From NCBI RefSeq assembly GCF_003584165.1, contig NZ_QXFJ01000018.1:32999-96998 (forward strand): 64,000 nt of DNA. The letters run 5' to 3'. The position numbers and the translations under genes are program-made. Under the pieces are notes generated by a model. The model made no database searches. It was not told the DNA's origin and saw nothing but the letters and a program-made list of their open reading frames with translations. The stretch comes from Flagellimonas aequoris (GTDB taxonomy: Bacteria; Bacteroidota; Bacteroidia; Flavobacteriales; Flavobacteriaceae). This document shows positions 24,264 to 32,025 of the stretch, in pieces (position 1 is the stretch's first letter; the number at the start of each line of letters is the position of its first letter).

Positions 24264-24697
24264 TGGGAACCTTAGAATTTAAAACTATGGTTATGGTCAA
24301 GTTGGGTAAAATAGGGGAATTGCACAAAGAACTGCAAAATTGGAAATCTTACCTGCAGTTCATTGATGATGAAATGGTCTTCATCCAAAGGCTGTTGAAC
24401 TCCTACATTTTTGAACCTAGAACCCCGAATCTTTTCGAGAGGTTGGAGGATTTCAAGCAGGAATTCCACGATTCCAAGATAGAAAAGAACCAATTGAAAA
24501 AGGCCATACTGGAACACGAGAAACATCTTGGAGGCCTGGTAGAATGCACTTCTGATGATTGTGATTCCCATTATTTTGAGAAACATCTCGAATTTAAGGA
24601 CGCGATGAGTGCTTATATAGAGAGTTACCTCAAACTCAAGCACAAGGTGTACAGTTATGCGGGATCGGTACTTAAGCGAAAAAAACCACAGGATTGA
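24263..24697 (+). CDS. Coiled-coil protein of unknown function (upstream of Hsp20)
   Basis: A 144-residue, highly charged, helix-forming protein (KIGELHKELQNWKSYLQFIDDEMVFIQRLL, LEDFKQEFHDSKIEKNQLKKAILEHEKHL) ending VLKRKKPQD. It resembles the protein at 25261-25704: both have a W-x(2,3)-L-x-F-x3-E/D pattern near the start, a middle break, and a C-terminal VxKRKK tail. No known family was recognised. The ATG at 24263 overlaps the predicted -7 box, so the real start may be ATG 24287 or 24293 (MVMVKLGKIGEL). Confidence 0.6.
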   Translation: MGTLEFKTMVMVKLGKIGELHKELQNWKSYLQFIDDEMVFIQRLLNSYIFEPRTPNLFERLEDFKQEFHDSKIEKNQLKKAILEHEKHLGGLVECTSDDCDSHYFEKHLEFKDAMSAYIESYLKLKHKVYSYAGSVLKRKKPQD

Positions 24698-24768
24698 CAT
24701 GCAGCGCAATGTTAAAAAGCATTGGCACATGATGTATAACACAGATTCATTAATCTAAAATTTTAATT

Positions 24769-25209
24769 ATGTCACTGGTTAAATTAAACGGAAAGCGATT
24801 TCCATGGAATGAGAGCTTGATCGATTTTTTTAATCGAGACACTTTTATTGACGATGATTTTTTCAATCTGGAAAAATCCCTCCCATCAATGAACGTGAAG
24901 GAGCACGACGATGATTTTGAAATTGAGATTGCCGCCCCTGGGTTTGACAAGAAAGATTTCAACATCACCATGAAAGATGACGTTTTGGAAGTTTCTGCAC
25001 AAAAAAGCAAGGAAGAAACCGAAAAAGACGAAGACTACACCCGAAGGGAGTTCAATTACAATTCGTTCACACGAACTATGCAGTTGCCCCATTCGGTAGA
25101 TCAAAAAAAAGAAGTAAAGGCCACTTACAAAAATGGAATCTTGAAGCTCAATCTTCTTAAAATGGAAGAAGCCAAGGAAAAACCCAAAAAAGTAATTGAA
25201 GTGGTGTAA
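24769..25209 (+). CDS. Hsp20/alpha-crystallin family small heat shock protein
   Basis: A 146-residue small heat shock protein. The alpha-crystallin domain spans about residues 40-138, with VKEHDDDFEIEIAAPGFDKKDFNI and the conserved KNGILKLNL near residue 123; the C-terminal tail ends in KKVIEVV (an I-x-V-type anchor). It would hold unfolded proteins as large oligomers until DnaK with its J-protein refolds them. It lies between two related coiled-coil genes with gaps of 71 and 51 bases. No own promoter at standard spacing was seen; a one-mismatch operator (TGAT-GTAT-AACA) is at 24730-24741. Confidence 0.93.
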   Translation: MSLVKLNGKRFPWNESLIDFFNRDTFIDDDFFNLEKSLPSMNVKEHDDDFEIEIAAPGFDKKDFNITMKDDVLEVSAQKSKEETEKDEDYTRREFNYNSFTRTMQLPHSVDQKKEVKATYKNGILKLNLLKMEEAKEKPKKVIEVV

Positions 25210-25219
25210 AGACGAACAC

Positions 25220-25246
25220 GCGGCAAGTGGGTTTTCCATTTGCCGC
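25220..25246 (+). repeat. Stable hairpin between hsp20 and the second coiled-coil gene
   Basis: GCGGCAAGTGG at 25220-25230 pairs with CCATTTGCCGC at 25236-25246 (11 bp, one G-U) around GTTTT. It is not followed by a T-run and ends 14 bases before the next ATG, leaving the ribosome binding region free. It may set the 3' end or stabilise the hsp20 part of the message. Confidence 0.6.
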
Positions 25247-25260
25247 ATAAACCAAAAGCT

Positions 25261-25704
25261 ATGAAGACAAAAATCCAAAAAGGGACCTTTAGAGAATGGC
25301 TTACGGCAGAAGAACTGCACGAAGAATCCAAAAAATGGTCTTCTGAATTAAAATTCGCCAAGGACGAGCAAAAATTCCTGAACAGTATGGTCAAGGACTA
25401 TACATTGGACATTATCGATTCGGACATGTTCAACACCGTACAACCAGTAGTGGAAGCCATGAACAAATCCGAAAAAGAGTTGGTCGACCTATTCAAAAAA
25501 GTACAGTTGCATGAGAACCAACTTCAGATTATGGTAGATGATGTGAACCAGAATAGGATGGAAAATGCTTATCTGGATACCCATGCCGACCTTGAAAAGG
25601 AAATGGAACGCTATTTCATCAAATATCGTGAGGCCAAGAACAAAATATTCGATATCGTATCGCAAGTGATCAAAAGGAAAAAACAAAAAAGGTTATTGAA
25701 TTAA
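25261..25704 (+). CDS. Coiled-coil protein of unknown function (downstream of Hsp20)
   Basis: A 147-residue helical, charged protein (EELHEESKKWSSELKFAKDEQKFLNSMVKDY, MNKSEKELVDLFKKVQLHENQLQIMVDD) ending VIKRKKQKRLLN. Its pattern matches the coiled-coil protein upstream of Hsp20, so the two are probably paralogues and could be Hsp20 partners or scaffold proteins. A TTG at 25240 lies within the hairpin; the ATG at 25261 is chosen. The dehydrogenase gene follows after 22 bases. Confidence 0.62.
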   Translation: MKTKIQKGTFREWLTAEELHEESKKWSSELKFAKDEQKFLNSMVKDYTLDIIDSDMFNTVQPVVEAMNKSEKELVDLFKKVQLHENQLQIMVDDVNQNRMENAYLDTHADLEKEMERYFIKYREAKNKIFDIVSQVIKRKKQKRLLN

Positions 25705-25726
25705 TAGCCTGTCTAGCAAGAAAATT

Positions 25727-26734
25727 ATGAAAGTACTGGTTTACAGTGCCAAGGATTTTGAGATGGATAACCTCAAAAAGGCAAATGGAGAAAAGCATAA
25801 AATCAAATTCGTGCCCGAGGCTTTGGATGCCACAACGGCGGTCATGGCTGCGGGCTACGATGCCATTTCCATTTTTTCAAACGATGATGCCTCTTTGGTC
25901 GTACTCGAAATCTTGAAGGAACTTGGGGTCAAATACATTACCTTGAGGGCTACCGGTTACAATAATGTAAGTGTAAAATCCGCCAAGCGTATTGGGCTCA
26001 AGGTGGCCTATGCCCCGGAATATTCGCCCCACGCGATTGCGGAACATGCTGTAGGGCTTTTATTGGCCCTGAACCGTAAATTGGTATTGGCCCACGAGCA
26101 GGTAAACCAGTATAATTTTTCATTGGACAATTTGGTAGGGTTCGATTTAAATGGAAAAACCGTGGGCATTTATGGGACCGGAAAAATAGGTTCCATATTG
26201 GTAGGGGTCTTCCATGCCTTTGGATGCAAGGTTTTGGCCACGGACCTGAGAAGGAACCTCTATTTGGAAAACCATTATGACCTGGAATACCTTCCTTTGG
26301 AAGAAATGTGCAGAAGGGCAGATATTATAAGCATCAATGTTCCACTCACCTATGAGACCCATCATGCTATCAATGCTTCTGTGTTCAATGCGATGAGAAA
26401 AGGAACTTATCTGGTGAACACGGCCCGAGGTGGAATTGTCAAGACCGATGATCTGATCGAGGCACTTCAAAAGGGAATCCTTGGAGGTTATGCTACCGAT
26501 GTATATGAAGGGGAACGAGGCATATTCTTTAAGGACAACAGTAAAAGGGGAATCGATGATCAAAAACTCAAGGATCTCATCGCCATGCCCAATGTGCTCC
26601 TAACGCCACACCAGGCTTTTGCCACCAAAGAAGCCTTGGAGAGGATTGCGGAAACCACGATTTATAATCTGGATTGTTGGGAAGAGGGCAGGAGCTGTAA
26701 AAATGAACTGGGCTACGAAACCTATGTCTCATAA
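25727..26734 (+). CDS. ldhA: D-2-hydroxyacid dehydrogenase, D-lactate dehydrogenase-like
   Basis: A 335-residue NAD-dependent enzyme of the D-LDH family. The Rossmann signature GIYGTGKIGSI is near residue 146, the catalytic Arg is in VNTARGGIV near 235, Glu is in DVYEGERG near 262, and the His is in TPHQAFATKEAL near 293. It likely interconverts pyruvate and D-lactate, a fermentation step that would fit an oxygen-limitation response. It follows the Hsp20 group on the same strand, and its stop overlaps that of cls on the other strand by 6 bases. Confidence 0.88.
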   Translation: MKVLVYSAKDFEMDNLKKANGEKHKIKFVPEALDATTAVMAAGYDAISIFSNDDASLVVLEILKELGVKYITLRATGYNNVSVKSAKRIGLKVAYAPEYSPHAIAEHAVGLLLALNRKLVLAHEQVNQYNFSLDNLVGFDLNGKTVGIYGTGKIGSILVGVFHAFGCKVLATDLRRNLYLENHYDLEYLPLEEMCRRADIISINVPLTYETHHAINASVFNAMRKGTYLVNTARGGIVKTDDLIEALQKGILGGYATDVYEGERGIFFKDNSKRGIDDQKLKDLIAMPNVLLTPHQAFATKEALERIAETTIYNLDCWEEGRSCKNELGYETYVS

Positions 26735-28135
26735 AAGAGGGCTCAACAATTTGGCAAACCCCTCAATCAATTTATTGATCCATGGTCGTTGACTGAATTT
26801 ACGATAGTCATTCAGTACTTTGGATTTGTCGCAGTCTTCCAAAAATTTCTGTTTCATCCTTTGACAAAGTGCCGAGTCATAAACAAAGGCCTGCGCCTCG
26901 TAATTCTGTTGAAGGCTACGGTTGTCCAAGTTGGCCGTTCCTATGCTGGCAATCTCGTCATCACAGAGCATCACTTTGCTGTGAAGAAAACCGTCCGCAT
27001 GCAAGTAGACTTTTATACCCGCTTTTAGGTAAGATTCGTAATAAGCACGAACGCACCAGTCCACCAATTTAATATCCGTTGTGGAAGACATCAAAAGCCT
27101 CACATCAACACCACTCAATGCAGCGGTCATCAAACCCTGCAAAATGGCATGGTTGGGGATAATGTAGGGGTTTACGATATAGAGGTATTTTTCGGCACTG
27201 TTGATGATGGAAAAATAAACTTGTTCCATAACGTCAAAATCGTCGTCAGGGCCACTGGGCACAATTTGAAGGGGAGTTTGGGAATTGGAAACTTTTGCGA
27301 CTTTAAAACTAGAGTTATCCACTTTTTCACCACTGGCCAAATACCAATCGGTGATGAAGATACTATTCAGGAAATCAACGGCTTCCCCCTCAATTTTTAA
27401 ATGGGTATCATGCCATTTCCCCAAAGAGGGGTCGCCTTTAAGGTACTTGTCGGAAATGTTGATACCCCCCGTAAACCCAACCTTGTTGTCCACCACAATG
27501 ATCTTACGGTGGTTCCGGTAGTTGAGGGCGGTCAGAAACCGGCCAAACCGGAAAGGGAGGAACTGTGCCGTTTCCACGCCGATTTCCTTTAGTTTTTTCA
27601 GGTACTTTTTGCTAAGGGAATAACTTCCAATGCCATCATATAAAAGTCGAATGGTGACATTTTCTTTGATTTTTCTCTTAAAGATATCCAGCAGCTTGTC
27701 CGCAAGCAATCCATCTTCATAAATGTAATACTGCAGATGAATATGTTCCTTGGCACCTTCCAGGGCTTCAAAAATACTTTCGAAAGTGATTTTTCCATCT
27801 TGTAACAGGCTGAGTTCATTGCTGCAGGTAACCGGGCATTTGACTGTTTTTTGAATGAGTTTGGTTATTTTTTGCTTATTGGAGGATATATCTGGTATGC
27901 AGTCTTTGTATGGTATTTCGTCCCTGTGGTTGAATGTATTCTTTAAGGAAAACATTTTGCTCTTTCTCCTGTTTCTACCGAACAAAAGATAGAGCAGAAC
28001 ACCACCGACTGGAATGGTAAAAATGGCCAACAGCCATGCCAGTGTCTTACTGGGCCTCACCCCGTTCAACAATAAGCTGACCACCATGATCAAGGCAATC
28101 AGGATGTATATTCCTATGAGAATGGGTATGAGCAT
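26729..28135 (-). CDS. cls: Cardiolipin synthase
   Basis: A 468-residue membrane-associated phospholipase D family enzyme. Two N-terminal membrane helices (residues 1-50) are followed by two HKD motifs: NHRKIIVVDNKVGFTGG near residue 212 and HSKVMLCDDEIASIGTANLDNRS near 385. It condenses phosphatidylglycerol molecules to cardiolipin. The gene has a well-formed predicted promoter with a CRP/FNR-like operator (28161-28203), so membrane remodelling appears to belong to the same stress response as the Usp genes. Confidence 0.93.
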   Translation of the reverse strand: MLIPILIGIYILIALIMVVSLLLNGVRPSKTLAWLLAIFTIPVGGVLLYLLFGRNRRKSKMFSLKNTFNHRDEIPYKDCIPDISSNKQKITKLIQKTVKCPVTCSNELSLLQDGKITFESIFEALEGAKEHIHLQYYIYEDGLLADKLLDIFKRKIKENVTIRLLYDGIGSYSLSKKYLKKLKEIGVETAQFLPFRFGRFLTALNYRNHRKIIVVDNKVGFTGGINISDKYLKGDPSLGKWHDTHLKIEGEAVDFLNSIFITDWYLASGEKVDNSSFKVAKVSNSQTPLQIVPSGPDDDFDVMEQVYFSIINSAEKYLYIVNPYIIPNHAILQGLMTAALSGVDVRLLMSSTTDIKLVDWCVRAYYESYLKAGIKVYLHADGFLHSKVMLCDDEIASIGTANLDNRSLQQNYEAQAFVYDSALCQRMKQKFLEDCDKSKVLNDYRKFSQRPWINKLIEGFAKLLSPLL

Positions 28136-28160
28136 CTATTTGGATGGGTTCATATATCAA

Positions 28161-28203
28161 CAAAGATACACTACTTCCTATTTTGGGGTCATGATGGAAA
28201 TCA
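28161..28203 (-). promoter_or_regulatory. Predicted CRP/FNR-like operator and -7 box of cls
   Basis: The operator is at 28192-28203 (plus strand TGAT-GGAA-ATCA, centre 28197.5). On the minus strand the box TATCTTTG (28161-28168) is a perfect TAnnTTTG match, with its last base exactly 36.5 bp from the repeat centre. The start codon is at 28135, about 20 bases after the expected transcript start. Confidence 0.7.
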
Positions 28204-28225
28204 GATACTTAAAATATTTGAACAA

Positions 28226-28246
28226 TTGTTTTAATCATTTGTTCAA
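28226..28246. promoter_or_regulatory. Predicted TetR operator O1 upstream of its own gene
   Basis: This 21-bp element reads, on the minus strand, TTG-N2-CAAATGATTAAA-N-CAA. The same element, 18 of 21 positions identical, lies on the plus strand at 28907-28927 in front of tolC. It is embedded in a larger inverted repeat (TTGAACAA 28218-28225, TTGTTCAA 28239-28246) and overlaps the presumed -33 region of the tetR promoter, consistent with autorepression. Confidence 0.6.
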
Positions 28247-28271
28247 TGTTTGATTTTGTTTTGTACTTTTG
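28239..28271 (+). promoter_or_regulatory. Predicted promoter of the tetR gene
   Basis: TTG at 28239-28241 and TACTTTTG at 28264-28271 (perfect TAnnTTTG) with a 22-base gap. The same 22-base arrangement occurs in front of the zinc alcohol dehydrogenase gene. The ATG is at 28290. Confidence 0.55.
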
Positions 28272-28289
28272 TGATGGAATACAGGAATT

Positions 28290-28889
28290 ATGACAGAGAA
28301 CAAACTGGATACGGAGGAAAAAATCAAGGCGGCTGCCGCAAAGTTGTTCACACAAAAAGGATATGCCGCGACCAAAACTAGGGATATTGCCGAGGAGGCA
28401 GGCATCAATCTTTCTTTATTGAACTATTACTTCCGAAGCAAGGAAAAACTGTTCAACCTGATCATGGGTGAAAAGATCCGTCAGTTTTTTGGAATTGTGG
28501 TCCCCGTCATCACGGATGCCAGTTTAGATCTTGAATTGAAGATTGAGCTCTTTGTGGAGAAATATATCGAAACCCTGACCCAAAACCCCGACCTGCCCAT
28601 TTTTGTGTTGAACGAAATCCGCAATAATCCCAAACATTTTGTGGAGGAAATTGGGGCAAATAAGATTTTGATGAGTTCATCATTGATGAACCAGATCAGG
28701 GCAAAAAATCCAGAAATCAACCCAGTACATTTCATCATGAACCTTATGGGGATGTCTGTATTTCCCTTTTTGTCCAAGCCTGTTTTTATGGCTTCTCAAG
28801 TTATTGATGAAAAGAGCTTCAAAGCACTTATGGATGAACGTAGGAAACTGATACCCATTTGGATGAATGCCATATTGGGAAGTAAATAA
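28290..28889 (+). CDS. TetR/AcrR family transcriptional regulator
   Basis: A 199-residue repressor. The N-terminal helix-turn-helix (residues 8-55) reads KLFTQKGYAATKTRDIAEEAGINLSLLNYYFRSKEKLF, typical of TetR. The C-terminal ligand domain is less conserved. It stands immediately in front of a tolC/hlyD/ABC efflux operon and shares a predicted 21-bp operator with it, so it probably represses both itself and the pump until a toxic ligand binds. E. coli CecR next to ybhGFSR is a comparable arrangement. Confidence 0.92.
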   Translation: MTENKLDTEEKIKAAAAKLFTQKGYAATKTRDIAEEAGINLSLLNYYFRSKEKLFNLIMGEKIRQFFGIVVPVITDASLDLELKIELFVEKYIETLTQNPDLPIFVLNEIRNNPKHFVEEIGANKILMSSSLMNQIRAKNPEINPVHFIMNLMGMSVFPFLSKPVFMASQVIDEKSFKALMDERRKLIPIWMNAILGSK

Positions 28890-28906
28890 ATTTTTTTGTC
28901 TAAAAA

Positions 28907-28927
28907 TTGGTCAAATGATTAAATCAA
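28907..28927. promoter_or_regulatory. Predicted TetR operator O2 in front of tolC
   Basis: A 21-bp element with core CAAATGATTAAA at 28912-28923 flanked by TTG (28907) and CAA (28925-28927). It is a near copy, in opposite orientation, of O1 upstream of tetR. It ends 11 bases before the tolC start, so binding would block a promoter or the early elongation of the efflux operon. Confidence 0.55.
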
Positions 28928-28937
28928 AATATCAATC

Positions 28938-30203
28938 ATGAAACGTACAAGCTCACTGACCGTTTTACTGCTTTTGTTCGGCATTGTGGTGCAAGCACAA
29001 TCCCTGGAAAGCCTCACCTTGAGAGAGAGCTACAACATGGCGCGGTCCAATTATCCCTTGATTCGGCAGCAAGGCCTGATACAATCGGCATCCGACTTTA
29101 ACGTGGAAAACATTCTTAAGGGAAACCTACCACAGGTAAACCTTAATGCACAAGCCAGTTACCAGACCGAGGTCACCCGGTTGCCCATAGAGGTTCCCGG
29201 AATGGATGTGCCGGTTTTGGATAAGGACCAATACCAAGTGTATGCGGAGATCAATCAAAAATTGTTCGATGGGGGCAAAACCGAAAAGAAAGTCAAGGTT
29301 CAAGAAGCACTCCAAGATATTGAAGAGGGACAATTGGAAGTTCAATTGTATGACATTTATAAACGGGTAAGCCAATTGTATTTTGGCATTTTATTGGCCA
29401 AGGAACAAATATTGCAAAACGACCTGCAAGAAAAAGACATTCAGTTGGCCATGGACAGGGTACAGACCCGAATCCAAAATGGAGCTGCCATTGAGAGCGA
29501 TCTTTTTACGCTAATGGCCAGTCAATTGTCCATCCATCAAAGGACAACGGAACTGATTTCCCTTAAAAAGGCTTACTATCAAATGCTATCCATCTTTGTT
29601 GGTAAGGAAGTGGATGAAGAAACTTTGTTGACCAGACCGCAAGAGACCATGGATATAGGTGGTATCAACCGGCTGGAAGTGGGCCTTTTTGACAAACAAA
29701 TGTCCCTGCTCGATTTGCAATCCAGTCTTTTGAACACCAAGATTACCCCAAGCCTTTCCCTTTTCGGTAGGGCTGGATACGGAAAACCTGGCTTGAATAT
29801 GCTCAGCAACGAATTCGATTCCTATTTTTTGGGAGGGGCACGTTTGCAATGGCCATTGTTTAATCTGTACACCAACAAAAAGGAGAAGGAAATCAACAAA
29901 ATTGAAAAGGAAAAACTCCAGACCCAAAAGGAGACCTTTCTCTTCAACACCAAAATGGAATTGACCCAGCAGCATACCGAAATAGACAAGTTTCGAAAGC
30001 TTTTGGAAATGGACGATTCCATCATTGAGAGCTATGCCAAGGTGAAGGATGCCTCCCTGTTCAAATTGGATAATGGCACTATCGATGTGAACGATTACAT
30101 CCGAGATGTGAATCAGGAAAGCCGGGCCATACAGAACAAACTGTTGCACGAGATTCAGTTGCTGATGAAGCTAGAAGAATTGAAAATAACCCAAGGAATT
30201 TAA
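28938..30203 (+). CDS. TolC family outer membrane efflux protein
   Basis: A 421-residue protein with a Sec signal (SLTVLLLLFGIVVQAQ) and the duplicated long-helix/beta pattern of outer membrane efflux channels (LTLRESYNMARSNYPLIRQQG, INQKLFDGGKTEKKVKVQEAL, then FGRAGYGKPGLNMLSNEFDSYFLGGARLQWPLFN). It would form the outer membrane exit of the ABC pump encoded immediately downstream. The gap to the adaptor gene is 11 bases. Confidence 0.9.
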   Translation: MKRTSSLTVLLLLFGIVVQAQSLESLTLRESYNMARSNYPLIRQQGLIQSASDFNVENILKGNLPQVNLNAQASYQTEVTRLPIEVPGMDVPVLDKDQYQVYAEINQKLFDGGKTEKKVKVQEALQDIEEGQLEVQLYDIYKRVSQLYFGILLAKEQILQNDLQEKDIQLAMDRVQTRIQNGAAIESDLFTLMASQLSIHQRTTELISLKKAYYQMLSIFVGKEVDEETLLTRPQETMDIGGINRLEVGLFDKQMSLLDLQSSLLNTKITPSLSLFGRAGYGKPGLNMLSNEFDSYFLGGARLQWPLFNLYTNKKEKEINKIEKEKLQTQKETFLFNTKMELTQQHTEIDKFRKLLEMDDSIIESYAKVKDASLFKLDNGTIDVNDYIRDVNQESRAIQNKLLHEIQLLMKLEELKITQGI

Positions 30204-30214
30204 TTACCGATACC

Positions 30215-31111
30215 ATGATGAGACGAATTCAAATATCAACTGCCGCGCTACTATTGTTGGCCATTTCCTGTTCCGATACGAATGGATTGTATGATGCTTC
30301 GGGCACTTTTGAGGCCACCGAGGTGAACATTGCTTCAGAAGCCAACGGTGTGATCAAGCAACTAGATCTTGAGGAAGGTCAAACCTTGGAAATTGGGGAG
30401 TATTTAGGTTATGTGGATAGTACCCAAGTGTATCTGCAAAAACAACAATTGGAGGCCCAGATCAAGGTATTGTTGAACAGGAGACCGGACATTGCGGTAC
30501 AACTCTCTTCCTTGGAAGAACAATTAAGACAGGCCAAACGGGAGCAACAGCGTGTCCAGAATCTGGTTAACGGAAAAGCGGCTCCGCAAAAGGCCCTCGA
30601 CGATGCCAATTCGCAAGTGGAGATTATTGAAAACCAGATAAAGGCCCAAAAATCAACGCTTTCCATAAGCACTTCAAGCCTGGTAAACGAAACCGAACCC
30701 TTGCAGGCACAGATACGCCAGTTGAACGACAAGCTGGAAAAATGCAAGATCATCAATAAGGTCAAGGGTACCGTTTTGACCAAGTTTGCCGAGGAAAATG
30801 AAACCACCGTTCAAGGAGCTCCCTTGTATAGTATTGCCAATTTAGAAACCCTTACTCTACGGGCTTACATTACGGGAGAATTGCTTCCGGAAGTAAAGAT
30901 TGGTCAGCTGGTAAAGGTTTTGATCGATAGCGCTTCAGAAAATTATAAAACCTATGAGGGCACTGTGGAATGGGTAAGTGACAAGGCGGAGTTTACGCCC
31001 AAGACCATCCAGACCAAGGAGGAGCGAGCCAATTTGGTTTATGCGGTAAAAATTAAGGTGCCCAACGATGGTTACTTAAAAATTGGTATGTACGGAGAAG
31101 TGAAGTTCTAA
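30215..31111 (+). CDS. HlyD/YbhG-type periplasmic adaptor, lipoprotein
   Basis: A 298-residue membrane fusion protein. A lipoprotein signal (IQISTAALLLLAISC, Cys near 19) replaces the usual N-terminal helix. A biotinyl-lipoyl-like segment (ANGVIKQLDLEEGQTLEIGEYLGYVD), a long coiled coil (about 75-165) and the barrel (VKGTVLTKFAEENETTVQGAPLYSIANLETLTLRAYI) follow. It links the ABC permeases with TolC. Resembles YbhG. Confidence 0.9.
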   Translation: MMRRIQISTAALLLLAISCSDTNGLYDASGTFEATEVNIASEANGVIKQLDLEEGQTLEIGEYLGYVDSTQVYLQKQQLEAQIKVLLNRRPDIAVQLSSLEEQLRQAKREQQRVQNLVNGKAAPQKALDDANSQVEIIENQIKAQKSTLSISTSSLVNETEPLQAQIRQLNDKLEKCKIINKVKGTVLTKFAEENETTVQGAPLYSIANLETLTLRAYITGELLPEVKIGQLVKVLIDSASENYKTYEGTVEWVSDKAEFTPKTIQTKEERANLVYAVKIKVPNDGYLKIGMYGEVKF

Positions 31112-31112
31112 A

Positions 31113-32018
31113 ATGAAAGCCGTAATCGCCGAAAATATCAGTAAACATTATGACGGTAAACCCGCCGTGGAAAAGGTCTCTTTTGAGGTCAACGAAGGGG
31201 AAATCTTTGGTCTCATCGGTCCTGATGGGGCTGGAAAGACCAGCATTTTTCGAATATTGACGACCTTATTGTTGCCTGATGGTGGCTCGGCCCAAGTGCA
31301 TCATTGGGATGTGGTCAAGGATTGGAGGGCCATCCGGAACGCCGTGGGTTACATGCCCGGTAAATTCAGTTTGTACCAAGATCTTACTGTGGAAGAAAAC
31401 CTACATTTTTTTGCTACTGTGTTCAACACCACTATTCAGGAAAACTACCATTTAATAGAGGACATTTATGTGCAATTGGAACCCTTCAAGAACCGAAGGG
31501 CAGGGAAGCTTTCAGGCGGGATGAAGCAGAAACTGGCACTGTGCTGTGCCTTGATCCACAAGCCGAAAGTGTTGTTCCTGGATGAACCTACCACGGGTGT
31601 CGACCCCGTTTCCCGAAGGGAATTTTGGGAAATGCTCAAAAAACTGAAGCAACAGAATATCAGCATTGTGGTCTCCACACCTTATATGGATGAGGCTTCG
31701 ATGTGTGATCGCATCGCCTTGATCCAATCGGGACGTATTTTGTCCATCGATACACCACAAGATTTGGTGAAAAATTATGGCAATCAACTTTTTAAGGTGA
31801 AAGCTAATGACCGTTACAGGCTTTTGGAAGTGTTGAAAACTGTACCCTCTACCAAAAGCTACGCCTTTGGGGAGTATGCCCATATTTCCGTAGAGAAAGG
31901 CCATCAAATGGATGCTTCGGAAATCGCCCAACATCTACAGCAAAATGGTTTGAGGGGAGTAGAGGTCGGAGAGGCCGAGGTGACCATCGAGGATTGTTTT
32001 ATTAACCTGTTACATTGA
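31113..32018 (+). CDS. ABC transporter ATP-binding protein (first of two)
   Basis: A 301-residue ATPase with Walker A GPDGAGKTS near residue 36, ABC signature KLSGGMKQKLALC near 134, Walker B VLFLDEPTTGVDP near 154 and H-loop region VVSTPYMDEAS near 187 (the usual switch His is replaced by Pro). The C-terminal 80 residues resemble the DrrA-type regulatory tail. In E. coli YbhF two such units are fused; here they are separate adjacent genes. It follows the adaptor after one base. Confidence 0.92.
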   Translation: MKAVIAENISKHYDGKPAVEKVSFEVNEGEIFGLIGPDGAGKTSIFRILTTLLLPDGGSAQVHHWDVVKDWRAIRNAVGYMPGKFSLYQDLTVEENLHFFATVFNTTIQENYHLIEDIYVQLEPFKNRRAGKLSGGMKQKLALCCALIHKPKVLFLDEPTTGVDPVSRREFWEMLKKLKQQNISIVVSTPYMDEASMCDRIALIQSGRILSIDTPQDLVKNYGNQLFKVKANDRYRLLEVLKTVPSTKSYAFGEYAHISVEKGHQMDASEIAQHLQQNGLRGVEVGEAEVTIEDCFINLLH

Positions 32019-32025
32019 TTTTAGG

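Noticed and set aside
24730..24741. TGAT-GTAT-AACA before hsp20 as an independent operator
   Set aside because: One mismatch in the right half, and the expected -7 position falls on the hsp20 start codon with no matching octamer; mentioned only as a weak possibility.
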